In this document: positions 25,972 to 34,403 of the stretch, in pieces
Layout of the letters: every line of letters starts with the position of its first letter
How positions within the stretch are numbered: position 1 is the first letter of the stretch
Assembly (NCBI GenBank): GCA_014728295.1
Contig: WJLW01000112.1
Location: 48,181 to 112,180 of the forward strand
Direction of reading: 5' to 3'
DNA length: 64,000 nucleotides
Origin: Chitinivibrionales bacterium
Lineage (GTDB): Bacteria > Fibrobacterota > Chitinivibrionia > Chitinivibrionales > WJKA01
Made by a program: the position numbers and the translations under genes
Notes under the pieces: model-generated
Databases searched by the model: none
What the model was told of the DNA's origin: nothing
The model's input: the letters and a program-made list of their open reading frames with translations, nothing else

Positions 25972-26307
25972 ATGCTTAGAAGATTATTGAATTCCAAAAT
26001 CAGAGATATTGCCATCAGTGCGACTCATCTGGATTATGAAGGCAGCATAACGCTTGATCTGGATTACATTGAAGCTGCCGGCCTGGCGCCCAATGAAGAG
26101 GTCGATGTCTTGAACGGCTCAAATGGAGTACGGTTCAGAACCTATGTCATCGAGGGGGCTCGCGGATCACACGTGGTCGAGCTGAACGGTCCGGCCGCTC
26201 GGCTGGGCATGGTTGGGGATCCCATTATGGTCCTGAGCTACGCGTACCTGACCGAAGATGAAATTGCGCATCATGTGCCGCGCATTGTCAGCTTCAAAGA
26301 CTTATGA
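25972..26307 (+). CDS. panD: Aspartate 1-decarboxylase
   Basis: PanD makes beta-alanine from aspartate for pantothenate and CoA. The 111-residue proenzyme has the self-cleavage site G24-S25 (YEGSITLD), from which the pyruvoyl cofactor forms, and the catalytic T57-Y58 pair in RTYVIEG. It also has the family's ARLGMVGDPIMVLSYA segment. Length is close to the usual 115-125 residues. It follows the membrane hypothetical gene by six bases. Confidence 0.95.
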   Translation: MLRRLLNSKIRDIAISATHLDYEGSITLDLDYIEAAGLAPNEEVDVLNGSNGVRFRTYVIEGARGSHVVELNGPAARLGMVGDPIMVLSYAYLTEDEIAHHVPRIVSFKDL

Positions 26308-26322
26308 TGAGTGTGCGTGAGT

Positions 26323-26739
26323 ATGAAAAATTTCGTTATCCTGTCTTTTGTTGTCGCGATTGTTGTGTGTGCGCTCATACTCGGTCGCATCACCTCGCAT
26401 GCCACTCCGCGGCACACGGCTTCGCCGGATCAGGCCGTCCCGCACATCGGTCGCATAGAAGTGCTTAACGGATGTGGGATAAAAGGCGCAGCTTGGAAAA
26501 CGGCAAACTATTTACGCTCGAAAGGCTTTGATGTAAAAAATGACGGAATCGGCAATGCGCCGACGTTCAATTATCCTTTTACCCTCGTTGTTTCGCGGGT
26601 AAAGGATATGAGTGTGGCCCGGCAGGTCGGCAAGTCACTGGGCGTGGATGAAGACAAGGTTATATTGAAAAGAAACAGCAGCGAACAGTTCGATGTTACC
26701 GTTTATATCGGATCTGACTTTCATGAAAGGAATCCCTGA
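26323..26739 (+). CDS. Membrane-anchored LytR_C-domain protein
   Basis: The 138-residue product has one N-terminal transmembrane helix (NFVILSFVVAIVVCALILG) and a C-terminal LytR_C domain beginning IEVLNGCGIKGAAWKTANYL and ending FDVTVYIGSDF. The domain is found attached to LytR-CpsA-Psr cell-wall ligases or alone, and its function is poorly defined. ATG 26323 is chosen; an upstream GTG at 26311 in frame is possible. The end overlaps rsfS by 17 bases. Close neighbours are panD, rsfS and argS. Confidence 0.8.
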   Translation: MKNFVILSFVVAIVVCALILGRITSHATPRHTASPDQAVPHIGRIEVLNGCGIKGAAWKTANYLRSKGFDVKNDGIGNAPTFNYPFTLVVSRVKDMSVARQVGKSLGVDEDKVILKRNSSEQFDVTVYIGSDFHERNP

Positions 26740-27121
26740 TACGCGCACTACTACTACTTTAGAAGAACTGGCCGGAGAATCCCTGGTCGAACAGATTATT
26801 CGGGCCGCTTTCGAAAAAAAAGCCGAGCAAATCACCGCTATCGATTTACGCGGCAAGTCCGCCCCCGCACAATGGTATCTGGTATGTCAAGGTAGCAATG
26901 CCGTGCAAACCAGAGCGATCAGCAACGAAATTATCACGTCACTGAAAAAGCAGGCTACCTCACCCTCGTTGGTCGAGGGTCTGGATGAAGGGATCTGGGT
27001 GCTTATAGATTTTGTGGACGTCATTGCCCATGTTATGATCCCGCAGGCCCGTTCATATTACAACCTTGAGCAATTATGGGATGATGTCTCGATCAGACAG
27101 ATAGAAAGCGCAGAAGACTAG
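26723..27121 (+). CDS. rsfS: Ribosomal silencing factor RsfS
   Basis: RsfS binds ribosomal protein L14 and blocks subunit joining in starvation. The 132-residue protein has the domain from LVEQIIRAAFEKKAEQITAIDL through YLVCQGSNAVQTRAISNEI to WVLIDFVDVIAHVM and the Y-Y-N-L-E-x-L-W ending. The start is ATG 26723 inside the previous gene, with GGAT upstream. The LytR_C-rsfS neighbourhood is seen in other bacteria. It is one base from argS. Confidence 0.93.
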   Translation: MKGIPDTRTTTTLEELAGESLVEQIIRAAFEKKAEQITAIDLRGKSAPAQWYLVCQGSNAVQTRAISNEIITSLKKQATSPSLVEGLDEGIWVLIDFVDVIAHVMIPQARSYYNLEQLWDDVSIRQIESAED

Positions 27122-27122
27122 C

Positions 27123-28796
27123 ATGCAATCAGTGCGTTCGTATCTCAGAGGCGCCTTGTACCGGGCGGCTGCTGCGGCTGTCCCCGATGTCAATTTGTCC
27201 GAAGAGGAGATTGTACTGGAGCGTCCGAAAAAGGCAAGCTTCGGTGATATCTCCACGCCCCTGGCATTGTATCTTGCCAGGCAGCTCAAAAAGGCTCCTC
27301 CGGTGATTGCGCGCAGCATATTGGGGCACCTCGAGTGGGATGAGCGCTATATCGCATGCGACGCGCCTCTTGAATCGACATTAGTCGGCGGCTTCCTTAA
27401 TTTCCGGATAAGCACGTCTTACCTTTATGCTACGCTGCGGCAGGTCTTTGAAGATCAGCACAGCTTTGGCCGGAATCAGTGCACCGAACCTCGTACAATA
27501 CTGATGGAGTTCGTCAGCGCCAATCCCACCGGACCGATGGTGGTTGTCAACGGCCGCGCCGCGGCGATAGGAGATGCGCTGGCTCGCATACATGCCTGGA
27601 TCGGCAATAACGTTGCAACCGAGTACTATGTCAACGATTGCGGCAACCAGATCGAGTTGCTGGGAAAGTCGGTTGCCTGTCGTTACTTTCAAGCGCAGGG
27701 CCGCGCGGCCCAACTGCCTGAAGGCGGATATGCCGGGGAATATATAGCAGACCTTGCCCGGGAGATTGCCGCCGAACATCCCGAAATGGCTGAATTTGCC
27801 GACGATGAGGTCGTCGAGTTTTGCAAGCGTGAAGCGCTGCGTAAAAATGTCGCTTCACAAAAACGGGTGCTGAGCGATTATGGCGTCAAGTATACCAACT
27901 GGTTTCATGAAAGCGAATTGCATGCAAGCGGCAAAGTTTACGAAGCTCTTGACACGCTCGCCCAGAAGAATCTGGTATATGAACATGAAGCTGCCCAATG
28001 GTTCAAGTCAAGTGAATACGGCGATGAAAAAGACCGGGTGTTGGTGCGCGGGGATGACTCACCTACCTATTTTCTGGCCGATCTGGCTTATCATGCGCAC
28101 AAGGCCGATCGAGGCTTTGACGAATCGTATACCTTCTGGGGGCCGGACCATCACGGCTATCTGCCGCGACTTGAAGCGGCTGTGGGAGTATTGAATCCGG
28201 GCAAGACTGCATTCCATAATTTCATTATTCAGCAGGTGAACCTTCTGCGGGACGGTAAGCCCTTTCGCATGTCAAAGCGACGCGGGGATTTTGTGACCAT
28301 TTCCGACCTCGTTAACGAGGTCGGAGTTGACGCGGCCCGATACTTTTTCCTCATGCGTAAGCTTTCAAGTCACTTCGACTTTGACCTCGGACTGGCGGTG
28401 AAAAAAAGCGAAGAGAATCCGGTTTTCTACGTGCAGTACGCTCATGCACGTACCTGCAGTTTGATACGCCATGCACTTGAACTGAATTTCAGAATCGATG
28501 AAATAGAACAGGCAAACCTTGTTCTGCTCAATGAGCCGGAAGAGCTTGACGTGCTCAGGCTGATTGCCGAATTTCCGCATTTACTGGTGCATGTTGCCGA
28601 AAACGCCGAGTCGCAACGCATTACAGCATACCTTGAAAACCTGGCATCGGTTTTTCACCATTTTTACCAGAAGCACCGAATCGTAACCGGGAACAAGGCG
28701 CTTTCCTGCGCGCGGTTGTATTTAGCATGCGGCATACGTAATTTGCTGAAAGTTGCCTTGGACCTGCTGGGCGTATCCGCTCCCGAAAAAATGTAA
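27123..28796 (+). CDS. argS: Arginyl-tRNA synthetase with degenerate HIGH motif
   Basis: The 557-residue class I synthetase has the N-terminal Add-1 domain (1-90), catalytic domain, KMSKS-like loop FRMSKRRGDFVT and a C-terminal anticodon-binding helical domain (about 440-557, ALSCARLYLACGIRNLLK). The ATP-binding motif is unusual: after SANPTGP comes MVVVNGRAAAIGD, so the H-x-G-H residues are V140-V-V-N143. All other parts look complete, and this is the only ArgRS in the window, so it is probably functional. The variant may be shared by a lineage. Confidence 0.93.
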   Translation: MQSVRSYLRGALYRAAAAAVPDVNLSEEEIVLERPKKASFGDISTPLALYLARQLKKAPPVIARSILGHLEWDERYIACDAPLESTLVGGFLNFRISTSYLYATLRQVFEDQHSFGRNQCTEPRTILMEFVSANPTGPMVVVNGRAAAIGDALARIHAWIGNNVATEYYVNDCGNQIELLGKSVACRYFQAQGRAAQLPEGGYAGEYIADLAREIAAEHPEMAEFADDEVVEFCKREALRKNVASQKRVLSDYGVKYTNWFHESELHASGKVYEALDTLAQKNLVYEHEAAQWFKSSEYGDEKDRVLVRGDDSPTYFLADLAYHAHKADRGFDESYTFWGPDHHGYLPRLEAAVGVLNPGKTAFHNFIIQQVNLLRDGKPFRMSKRRGDFVTISDLVNEVGVDAARYFFLMRKLSSHFDFDLGLAVKKSEENPVFYVQYAHARTCSLIRHALELNFRIDEIEQANLVLLNEPEELDVLRLIAEFPHLLVHVAENAESQRITAYLENLASVFHHFYQKHRIVTGNKALSCARLYLACGIRNLLKVALDLLGVSAPEKM

Positions 28797-28850
28797 ATTT
28801 CTCTCTCCCTCGCTAAAAAAATGATGACTTTGGGGGTCAGCTATTCGAGT

Positions 28851-31031
28851 TTAGCGGTTTTTGAAATGGTCTGCCAGGGAGGAAAGCTGGCCGTGGGAAG
28901 GCTTGATTTTTGGCGCCAGATCGCCCATGTTCTTCATCGAAAGTGAGATGCGGCGCTTCTTGGGATCGACTTTTACTATTCTCACATTGATAGTGTCGCT
29001 TACTGATACGACTTGCTCGGCAGATTCTACATACGTATCGGCAAGTTGAGAGATGTGAATGAGACCGTCACACACGGCATTAATATCGACAAAAACACCA
29101 AATTGCGTAACATTGGTAACTTTGCCGTTGACTACGGTACCTTCGGACAACTCGGCGAGCTTTTTGCGCCGGGTTTTAACCGGAAAGGCCGGGGTGAGGT
29201 ATTTCTGCCCCGCACTCAGTTGGTGAATAAGCCTTTTTTCGATATAGATTTTCTGATCGTATTCGGTGATTGGCAACGAACGCAGCAGTTCGGGATCATT
29301 GATTAAGGCCTCGAGGCTTATGTTGAGCATTTCAGCCAGGTCTTCAACCCACTGAAAATGGTCGGGGTGCACCAGCGTCCTGTCCAGGCAATATTTGCCC
29401 TGGGGAATGATGATATAGCCCACAAAGCTGGTAAACTGCGGTCTGGTGATACCCTTGGTAGCGCTTAATTCGAGTTTTGCGGAGAGGGGAGATTTGGCAT
29501 GCATCTTCTGAATGTCGCTCGCCGCTGTCGTGCTGATCTGGAAAATCCTCGGCAATGCGTCTCCAGCTTTTGATACCGGGATACCCTCATGCAATTCGAT
29601 AAGTGCTAGTTCACGCTGGATGACGTTGGCCAGCCGATCCGGGGTGATGAGGTGCTGTTGTGAATGTATCGCGAAATGCTCCAGGCCAATCTGGGAAATG
29701 AGGTTGAGCGGCTGAATGCAGAGCAGGCCCTGCGCCAGCACAACTCTGATGTGTTCGTCAAGGTCGCCGAACTCCCGCATCATCCATTCTGATTTAGCGA
29801 GTCCTTGTGTGCTCTTGCCGCATTGCTGGTGACGGATTTCGGTCAGCTCTATCGATTCTGCCAACGTTTTCTTGATGAGCGATTCCAGCAGTTCGGTATC
29901 TGTATCTGCATCTATAATGACGTGGGCCGGGCGATACCTGCTGAACATCTGCTTGAGGCGAGTGTTGAAGGGCGACTTGTTTTGCTGAATAGCATTACGG
30001 GCATGCGCTGCTCCCAGCAGCCGACCGCGGGCATCAAATGCCACCATCGTTAAATGACGCTTATCCTTGATTGCAAGCGATAAGTATGAGCCGCTCTGCT
30101 TTTTTTCGGCAAGGCCTTTCTGCACATCTTTGGTTATCTGACGCAGCAGCTTGTCTTCCGCTTCTTTGCGCAATCTGGCTTTTATGTCTTTTTCAACAAG
30201 TGGTTGCAGTGCTTTCATCCAGCATTCATCAATTGCCTCGCACATGATGTCGAATCCAATTGCGTCGGGATTGGTAATGAAATGCTGCCGAAGAAGCTCC
30301 GTAACCCGAAAGAGCTGCGCGTTAAGCTTGAAGCGGATGTCTTTGGCTGATTCTGCAACCATGAGAGAGAGCATTTCCTCATGTGTTAATTCGGAAATTT
30401 TTACAAATTTACCGACATAAGCAGCATACTGCTTTTCCTTTTTCTTTTTTGGAATGACTTCGAAAAAGCCCTCATCGAAAGTAAAATCCCGCACCATTGC
30501 CCGGGTAGTCTCATCGTTGCCGAAGCGCTCGACCAATATGCTTTTCAATCCGTTGATAACATCGTCGCCGGTTTTGAAAGAAGAATGCGCACCGACAAAT
30601 TCTTCGGCTTTTTCTTCCAGGGATCCTTGCTCGACCTCCTGCTTTTCAACAAGGTCTGCCAACGGACCGAGCCCGTTTTTGACGGCAAGCTGAGCTTTGC
30701 TTCTCGGATTCAGCCGATGAGCCGCGAGCAAATCGTCCAGCTCGTATCCGCTGATACTGTAGTTTATATGCTCTTCAAGCTCTTCATCAAGCTTGTTTTC
30801 TTTGGCAAATGCATTAAGGGCGCGCTTGCGTTTGACCGACAGCAAATCTATTTCTTCAAGAAAATCGTATATTTCGAAAATTTGATCCGGCTCGAGCTCG
30901 ACGGCAGTGAGGCTGTCGTAGTCGATTAAATAGAATGGAGAAGTTCCGCTTTCGTACGCCTCGCACAAGCGAGCGGCGAGCTTTTCAGAAATGTCCCATT
31001 GTTCGGAGATGTAGTAGGCGAAACGAATCAT
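28851..31031 (-). CDS. Divergent Tex-like S1 RNA-binding protein
   Basis: The 726-residue protein follows the Tex/Spt6 plan. It has an N-terminal helical region (1-290), a YqgF/RNase H-like middle (about 315-450, with LTMVAFDARGRLLG and VIIDADTD), helix-hairpin-helix-like segments (SLPITEY region at about 590) and a clear S1 domain near the C-terminus (GTVVNGKVTNVTQFGVFVD to KKRRISLSMK). The S1 domain is strong. The conserved Tex core motifs (such as the Q-Y-Q-H-D-V segment) are much altered, so this may be a paralogue rather than true Tex. It lies 207 bases downstream of the histone-like gene. Confidence 0.75.
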   Translation of the reverse strand: MIRFAYYISEQWDISEKLAARLCEAYESGTSPFYLIDYDSLTAVELEPDQIFEIYDFLEEIDLLSVKRKRALNAFAKENKLDEELEEHINYSISGYELDDLLAAHRLNPRSKAQLAVKNGLGPLADLVEKQEVEQGSLEEKAEEFVGAHSSFKTGDDVINGLKSILVERFGNDETTRAMVRDFTFDEGFFEVIPKKKKEKQYAAYVGKFVKISELTHEEMLSLMVAESAKDIRFKLNAQLFRVTELLRQHFITNPDAIGFDIMCEAIDECWMKALQPLVEKDIKARLRKEAEDKLLRQITKDVQKGLAEKKQSGSYLSLAIKDKRHLTMVAFDARGRLLGAAHARNAIQQNKSPFNTRLKQMFSRYRPAHVIIDADTDTELLESLIKKTLAESIELTEIRHQQCGKSTQGLAKSEWMMREFGDLDEHIRVVLAQGLLCIQPLNLISQIGLEHFAIHSQQHLITPDRLANVIQRELALIELHEGIPVSKAGDALPRIFQISTTAASDIQKMHAKSPLSAKLELSATKGITRPQFTSFVGYIIIPQGKYCLDRTLVHPDHFQWVEDLAEMLNISLEALINDPELLRSLPITEYDQKIYIEKRLIHQLSAGQKYLTPAFPVKTRRKKLAELSEGTVVNGKVTNVTQFGVFVDINAVCDGLIHISQLADTYVESAEQVVSVSDTINVRIVKVDPKKRRISLSMKNMGDLAPKIKPSHGQLSSLADHFKNR

Positions 31032-31177
31032 GGTGAAGTATGCAGAATATTAATTTTGAGCGAAATAAAACTACAAGATGCCAATTGCATTATCAAGGGT
31101 GGTGCCTATTTCTTAGAGTAAAGGGGGAGGTAGCAGTGACTTTCGGGAGACGGGAAAGAGAGTTCAAGACAAAAAAT

Positions 31178-31209
31178 AAAAACGGGAAAGCATGTGCTTT
31201 CCCGTTTTT
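31178..31209 (-). terminator. Rho-independent terminator after the histone-like gene
   Basis: AAAAACGGGAAAGCA (31178-31192) and TGCTTTCCCGTTTTT (31195-31209) form a perfect 15-base palindrome. On the minus strand the GC-rich stem is followed by TTTTTATTTTTT, a textbook terminator 30 bases after the lysine-rich gene stop. It separates that gene from the Tex-like gene. Confidence 0.88.
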
Positions 31210-31238
31210 TCCTACTCGAAACAGAGCAGGGACTGCAG

Positions 31239-31508
31239 TTACTTTTTCTTTTTTGCCGCAGCCTTTTTCTTTTTGGTAGCCGCTTTCTTCTTTGGAGCAG
31301 CCTTTTTCTTTTTTAAAGCAGCTTTCTTCTTCGGAGCAGCCTTTTTCTTTTTAACGGCCGCTTTCTTCTTCGGAGCAGCCTTTTTCTTTTTGGCGGCTGC
31401 TTTCTTTTTAGGAGCAGCTTTTTTCTTTTTAACTGCTACCCGTTTTTTTGCCGCAGCCTTTTTCCTGGCCGGGGCTTTTTTGCTGGCGGCTTTCTTTCTA
31501 ACTGCCAC
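31239..31508 (-). CDS. Lysine/alanine-repeat histone H1-like protein
   Basis: The 89-residue protein is almost entirely Lys, Ala and Pro, starting MAVRKKAASKKAPARKKAA and continuing with 13-residue repeats KKKKAAPKKKAA(A/V/L/T). Composition and pattern match the C-terminal tails of histone H1 and bacterial H1-like proteins (Chlamydia Hc1, Bordetella BpH1, AlgP), which bind and condense DNA without a fold. GTG is the start and AAAGGAGG is a strong ribosome binding site. A perfect terminator follows, so it is a highly expressed single-gene unit. DNA binding is inferred from composition only. Confidence 0.78.
   Translation of the reverse strand: MAVRKKAASKKAPARKKAAAKKRVAVKKKKAAPKKKAAAKKKKAAPKKKAAVKKKKAAPKKKAALKKKKAAPKKKAATKKKKAAAKKKK
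31275..31430 (-). repeat. Four tandem 39-base repeats in the histone-like gene
   Basis: Residues 27-78 consist of four consecutive 13-residue units KKKKAAPKKKAAx, with x = Ala, Val, Leu, Thr in order. They are encoded by four near-identical 39-base units, and an 11-residue partial unit closes the protein. Such in-frame repeats change copy number easily, so protein length may differ between strains. Confidence 0.85.
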
Positions 31509-31717
31509 GTAAAACCTCCTTTAGAAATGTGGAAAGTGAAATGTGTTTTAGCACATGCGTTACGTAGCGTTTTCTTATGTCAATGTTGCGTCTGTAAATT
31601 TTCATGGAATCAATAGAGAATACGGCTTCTTTCAGTTTCTTATCACTATAAATAATAACCTTTAACAAACTACCTGTCAATACTCTTTCCTGCAACAAGT
31701 AAACAAAATAAAAAAAG

Positions 31718-32389
31718 TCACAAAAAATTTGCATCGGTGTCGCGTTTTTTGTAGAACGAATTTATGATCGACAACGCTTCGGCATAATCATCCGTGAGCG
31801 TAAACAGTTCCGTATCTTCTTTATCGATGTAATTGCTTTTCTGCATGATCTGTTTAAGCCAGTCGCTAAGCCCTTTCCAGTAATCTTTGCCGATCAGAAT
31901 AAGTGGCAAGTGCGATATCTTCTGGGTTTGAATAAGCGTCAGGGTTTCAAACATCTCATCCATAGTGCCATAGCCGCCGGGCAGGATAATAACCGCTGAG
32001 GTGTATTTCAAAAACATGACTTTACGAATGAAAAAGTAGCGGAAGTTAATAAGGGTTTTGATATACGGATTGGGTACTTGCTCAAACGGCAGTTGAATAT
32101 TGAGACCGATAGAGGTGCCGCCCGCTTCATTCGCCCCTTTGTTTGCCGCTTCCATAATGCCCGGACCGCCACCGGTGATGATACCGTAGCCGTGCCGTGC
32201 AGCGTGCCTGGCAAGCTCAACGGTCAGGGTGTAATAGTTATCTTGCGGACTGGTTCGAGCTGAGCCGAATATGGTTATGCACGGGCCGGCACGTGAAAGC
32301 ATTTCGAAGCCTTCTACGAACTCGGCCATTATTCTGAAGATACGCCAGGTTTCTTCGTTGGTGTTATGAAAGGGCTGCGGCTGTTGCAT
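31718..32389 (-). CDS. LOG-family protein (cytokinin-type phosphoribohydrolase)
   Basis: The 223-residue protein has the LOG signature: CITIFGSARTSP, GYGIITGGGPGIMEAANKGA and PGGYGTMDEMFE. The family hydrolyses nucleoside 5'-monophosphates at the N-glycosidic bond and was long misannotated as lysine decarboxylase. Arg and Glu of the motif are intact. It is divergent from the L,D-transpeptidase gene. The histone-like gene follows on the same strand after about 210 bases that hold no convincing gene. Confidence 0.9.
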   Translation of the reverse strand: MQQPQPFHNTNEETWRIFRIMAEFVEGFEMLSRAGPCITIFGSARTSPQDNYYTLTVELARHAARHGYGIITGGGPGIMEAANKGANEAGGTSIGLNIQLPFEQVPNPYIKTLINFRYFFIRKVMFLKYTSAVIILPGGYGTMDEMFETLTLIQTQKISHLPLILIGKDYWKGLSDWLKQIMQKSNYIDKEDTELFTLTDDYAEALSIINSFYKKRDTDANFL

Positions 32390-32518
32390 TAGTTAACCTT
32401 CACGTGGGCGTGATAGTGCGAATGCTATTTTCTAAAAGCACGGTATGTATAAAAAATCATTTATTCTCTTGTGCGTAAGCAAATAATTTGCATCCGAGTA
32501 ACTCAAACTGAATTGTCA

Positions 32519-33040
32519 ATGAAAGACGATAATTTACATAAGCGAATTGAAGCCGCTGCGAATACAAACTCAAGCCGCATACTTGAGGTCAATATATCCA
32601 GTCAACGCATGACGTTGACAGATGGAAAGCGTGTGCTGGCTGTGTATCCCGTCTCAACTTCTCGATACGGTATCGGCAATGCCGAGGGCTCAAACCAGAC
32701 ACCGCTCGGCCTCCATCGCCTTGTTGAAAAATATGGAGCGGACGCACCGACGGGAAGGATTTTCGAAAGTCGAAAGGATACCGGCAAAATCTGGAAACCC
32801 GGAATGAGCCGGGAAAATATGATCCTGACGCGCATTCTTCGTCTCGAAGGTCTCGAGGCGGGCGTCAATAAAGGAAAAGGCATCGATTCGTATGCGCGCT
32901 ATATTTACATTCACGGCACGAATAATGAAGAAATGATCGGCACCCCGATTTCGCACGGTTGTATTTGCATGCGTAACGATGATATAATCGGACTCTTCGA
33001 TAGCGTAACGGAAGGCGACCTTGTCATTATCCATCAATGA
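32519..33040 (+). CDS. L,D-transpeptidase (YkuD) without signal peptide
   Basis: The 173-residue protein has a YkuD domain: ILEVNISSQRMTLTDG at the start of the fold, then YIYIHGTNNEEMIGTPISHG and the catalytic HGC in SHGCICMRNDDI. These enzymes normally cross-link peptidoglycan or attach lipoproteins outside the cytoplasmic membrane. No signal peptide or membrane helix is seen from ATG 32519, nor from a GTG 16 codons earlier. Either the start is wrong or it acts in the cytoplasm, for example on precursors. The next gene, a Mur ligase, starts inside its last 20 bases, which points to a peptidoglycan-recycling pair. Confidence 0.85.
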   Translation: MKDDNLHKRIEAAANTNSSRILEVNISSQRMTLTDGKRVLAVYPVSTSRYGIGNAEGSNQTPLGLHRLVEKYGADAPTGRIFESRKDTGKIWKPGMSRENMILTRILRLEGLEAGVNKGKGIDSYARYIYIHGTNNEEMIGTPISHGCICMRNDDIIGLFDSVTEGDLVIIHQ

Positions 33041-34403
33041 AAGAGAATACTCCTCCTTTCATTTCATCGGCATTCTCGGGTCGGGCATGAGTGCTCTGGC
33101 GCAGTATTGCGTCTGGAATGGATACGGCGTCAGTGGATCGGACAGAATGATACAAGCACCTGAAGCACAACGTACGCGCACCTGCCTGGAAGCACTTGGT
33201 TGCAACGTTTTTACGCAGGACGGCAGCGGGATCGGCAGTGCCACACAGGCCGTCATCGTTTCCACTGCCATCGAAGACAGTAATCCCGATATTTCCCAGG
33301 CGGCAGAATTGAATCTGCCGGTTTTTCACCGGTCGGAATTACTTGCTGCAATTGTCAATACGAAAAAGACGATTGCCGTTGCCGGAACATCGGGAAAATC
33401 AACCGTCTGTGCGCTGGTTTTTGAGCTGCTTTGTGCAGCGGGAAACAATCCTTCTCTGATCAGTGGTGCCCCCTTGAATCGCCTCGAAGCACAAGGCCAT
33501 ATCGGCAACGCCTGGCTGGGTACTTCAGACTTGCTGGTCGTCGAAGCCGACGAAAGTGACGGCAGTCTGGTTCGCTATCATCCCGCTGTCACGGTGTTTC
33601 TCAATGTCTCGAAAGATCATCAGGATGTCGATCAGTCGCTCGAACTGTTTGCCACCCTGGCGCAGCAGTCACAACGTGTTTTGCGCAACGAAGACCAGCC
33701 GATGCTGAAATCTCTTCGTGCGGATATGACTTTCGGGTGGAATGAACAGGCCGACGTTTATCCAGACAGCGTGGCCCCGGGCAGGCTGGAATCGACGCTG
33801 AGGGTGCATAACGTTGAATATCGAGTTCCGTTGCCGGGAAGGCATAATCTCGACAATGCACTGGCTGCTCTTGCGGTTTGCTCGTTTGTCGGATGTAATA
33901 TGGAAAAGGTAAGAGAGGGGCTTTCCCGATACCGGGGCATTGCACGTCGATTTACACTATGTCAAGTATCAGATGATATTGTGGTGGTAGATGACTTTGC
34001 ACATAATCCGGATAAGATTGCCGCAGCGCTGCGGGCGGCTCACAGCATTGGGCAACGGGTCATCGCGATCTATCAGCCGCATGGATTCAAGCCCACTGCA
34101 TTCATGCGCAGGGAATTGGTCGATGCATTTGCTGCCGGACTTAATGAGCGCGACCTTTTGTTGTTGTTGCCGATTTACTACGCCGGGGGCACGGCACAAA
34201 AAAGCATAAGCTCAGCCGATCTGGCCCGTGATCTTTCGGGTGTCAGCAGGGCCGGGATCAGTTGTCCCCAAAGTAAAGATTCTGCGCTGGCCTTGATCCG
34301 GTCCATAGCTCGCACGGGCGATTGCATTATCTCGATGGGCGCGCGTGATCCGGGATTGAGCGCATTTGCCGGGCGTATATGCGCCCTGTTCAGCGGTGGC
34401 TGA
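33021..34403 (+). CDS. Mur ligase family protein (MurC/Mpl-like)
   Basis: The start is TTG 33021, with GAAGG seven bases upstream; no ATG exists in frame before the conserved FHFIGILGSGMSALAQYC. The 460-residue protein has a MurC-like N-domain (GSGMSALA, VSGSD), a P-loop GTSGKSTVCAL, the LNVSKDH element and C-terminal RRFTL...VVDDFAHNPDKI. The usual G-T-H-G-K-T P-loop is GTSGKS here. MurC adds L-Ala to UDP-MurNAc, while Mpl adds recycled tripeptide. The L,D-transpeptidase coupling favours a recycling (Mpl-like) role, but the N-domain looks more like MurC. The end overlaps the convergent hisS by 14 bases. Confidence 0.82.
   Translation: MSLSINEREYSSFHFIGILGSGMSALAQYCVWNGYGVSGSDRMIQAPEAQRTRTCLEALGCNVFTQDGSGIGSATQAVIVSTAIEDSNPDISQAAELNLPVFHRSELLAAIVNTKKTIAVAGTSGKSTVCALVFELLCAAGNNPSLISGAPLNRLEAQGHIGNAWLGTSDLLVVEADESDGSLVRYHPAVTVFLNVSKDHQDVDQSLELFATLAQQSQRVLRNEDQPMLKSLRADMTFGWNEQADVYPDSVAPGRLESTLRVHNVEYRVPLPGRHNLDNALAALAVCSFVGCNMEKVREGLSRYRGIARRFTLCQVSDDIVVVDDFAHNPDKIAAALRAAHSIGQRVIAIYQPHGFKPTAFMRRELVDAFAAGLNERDLLLLLPIYYAGGTAQKSISSADLARDLSGVSRAGISCPQSKDSALALIRSIARTGDCIISMGARDPGLSAFAGRICALFSGG

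Noticed and set aside
28797..28857. Terminator between convergent argS and tex-like genes
   Set aside because: CGCTAAA/TTTAGCG is only seven bases with a loop of about 32; no clear T run follows on the plus strand, so support is too weak.
31040..31279. 79-residue plus-strand frame upstream of the histone-like gene terminator
   Set aside because: It runs through the terminator palindrome and the antisense of the lysine-rich gene; the composition is an artefact of those.
31498..31734. 78-residue minus-strand frame between the histone-like and LOG genes
   Set aside because: It overlaps both neighbours, has no ribosome binding site and an atypical composition; the region looks like the promoter and leader of the histone-like gene.
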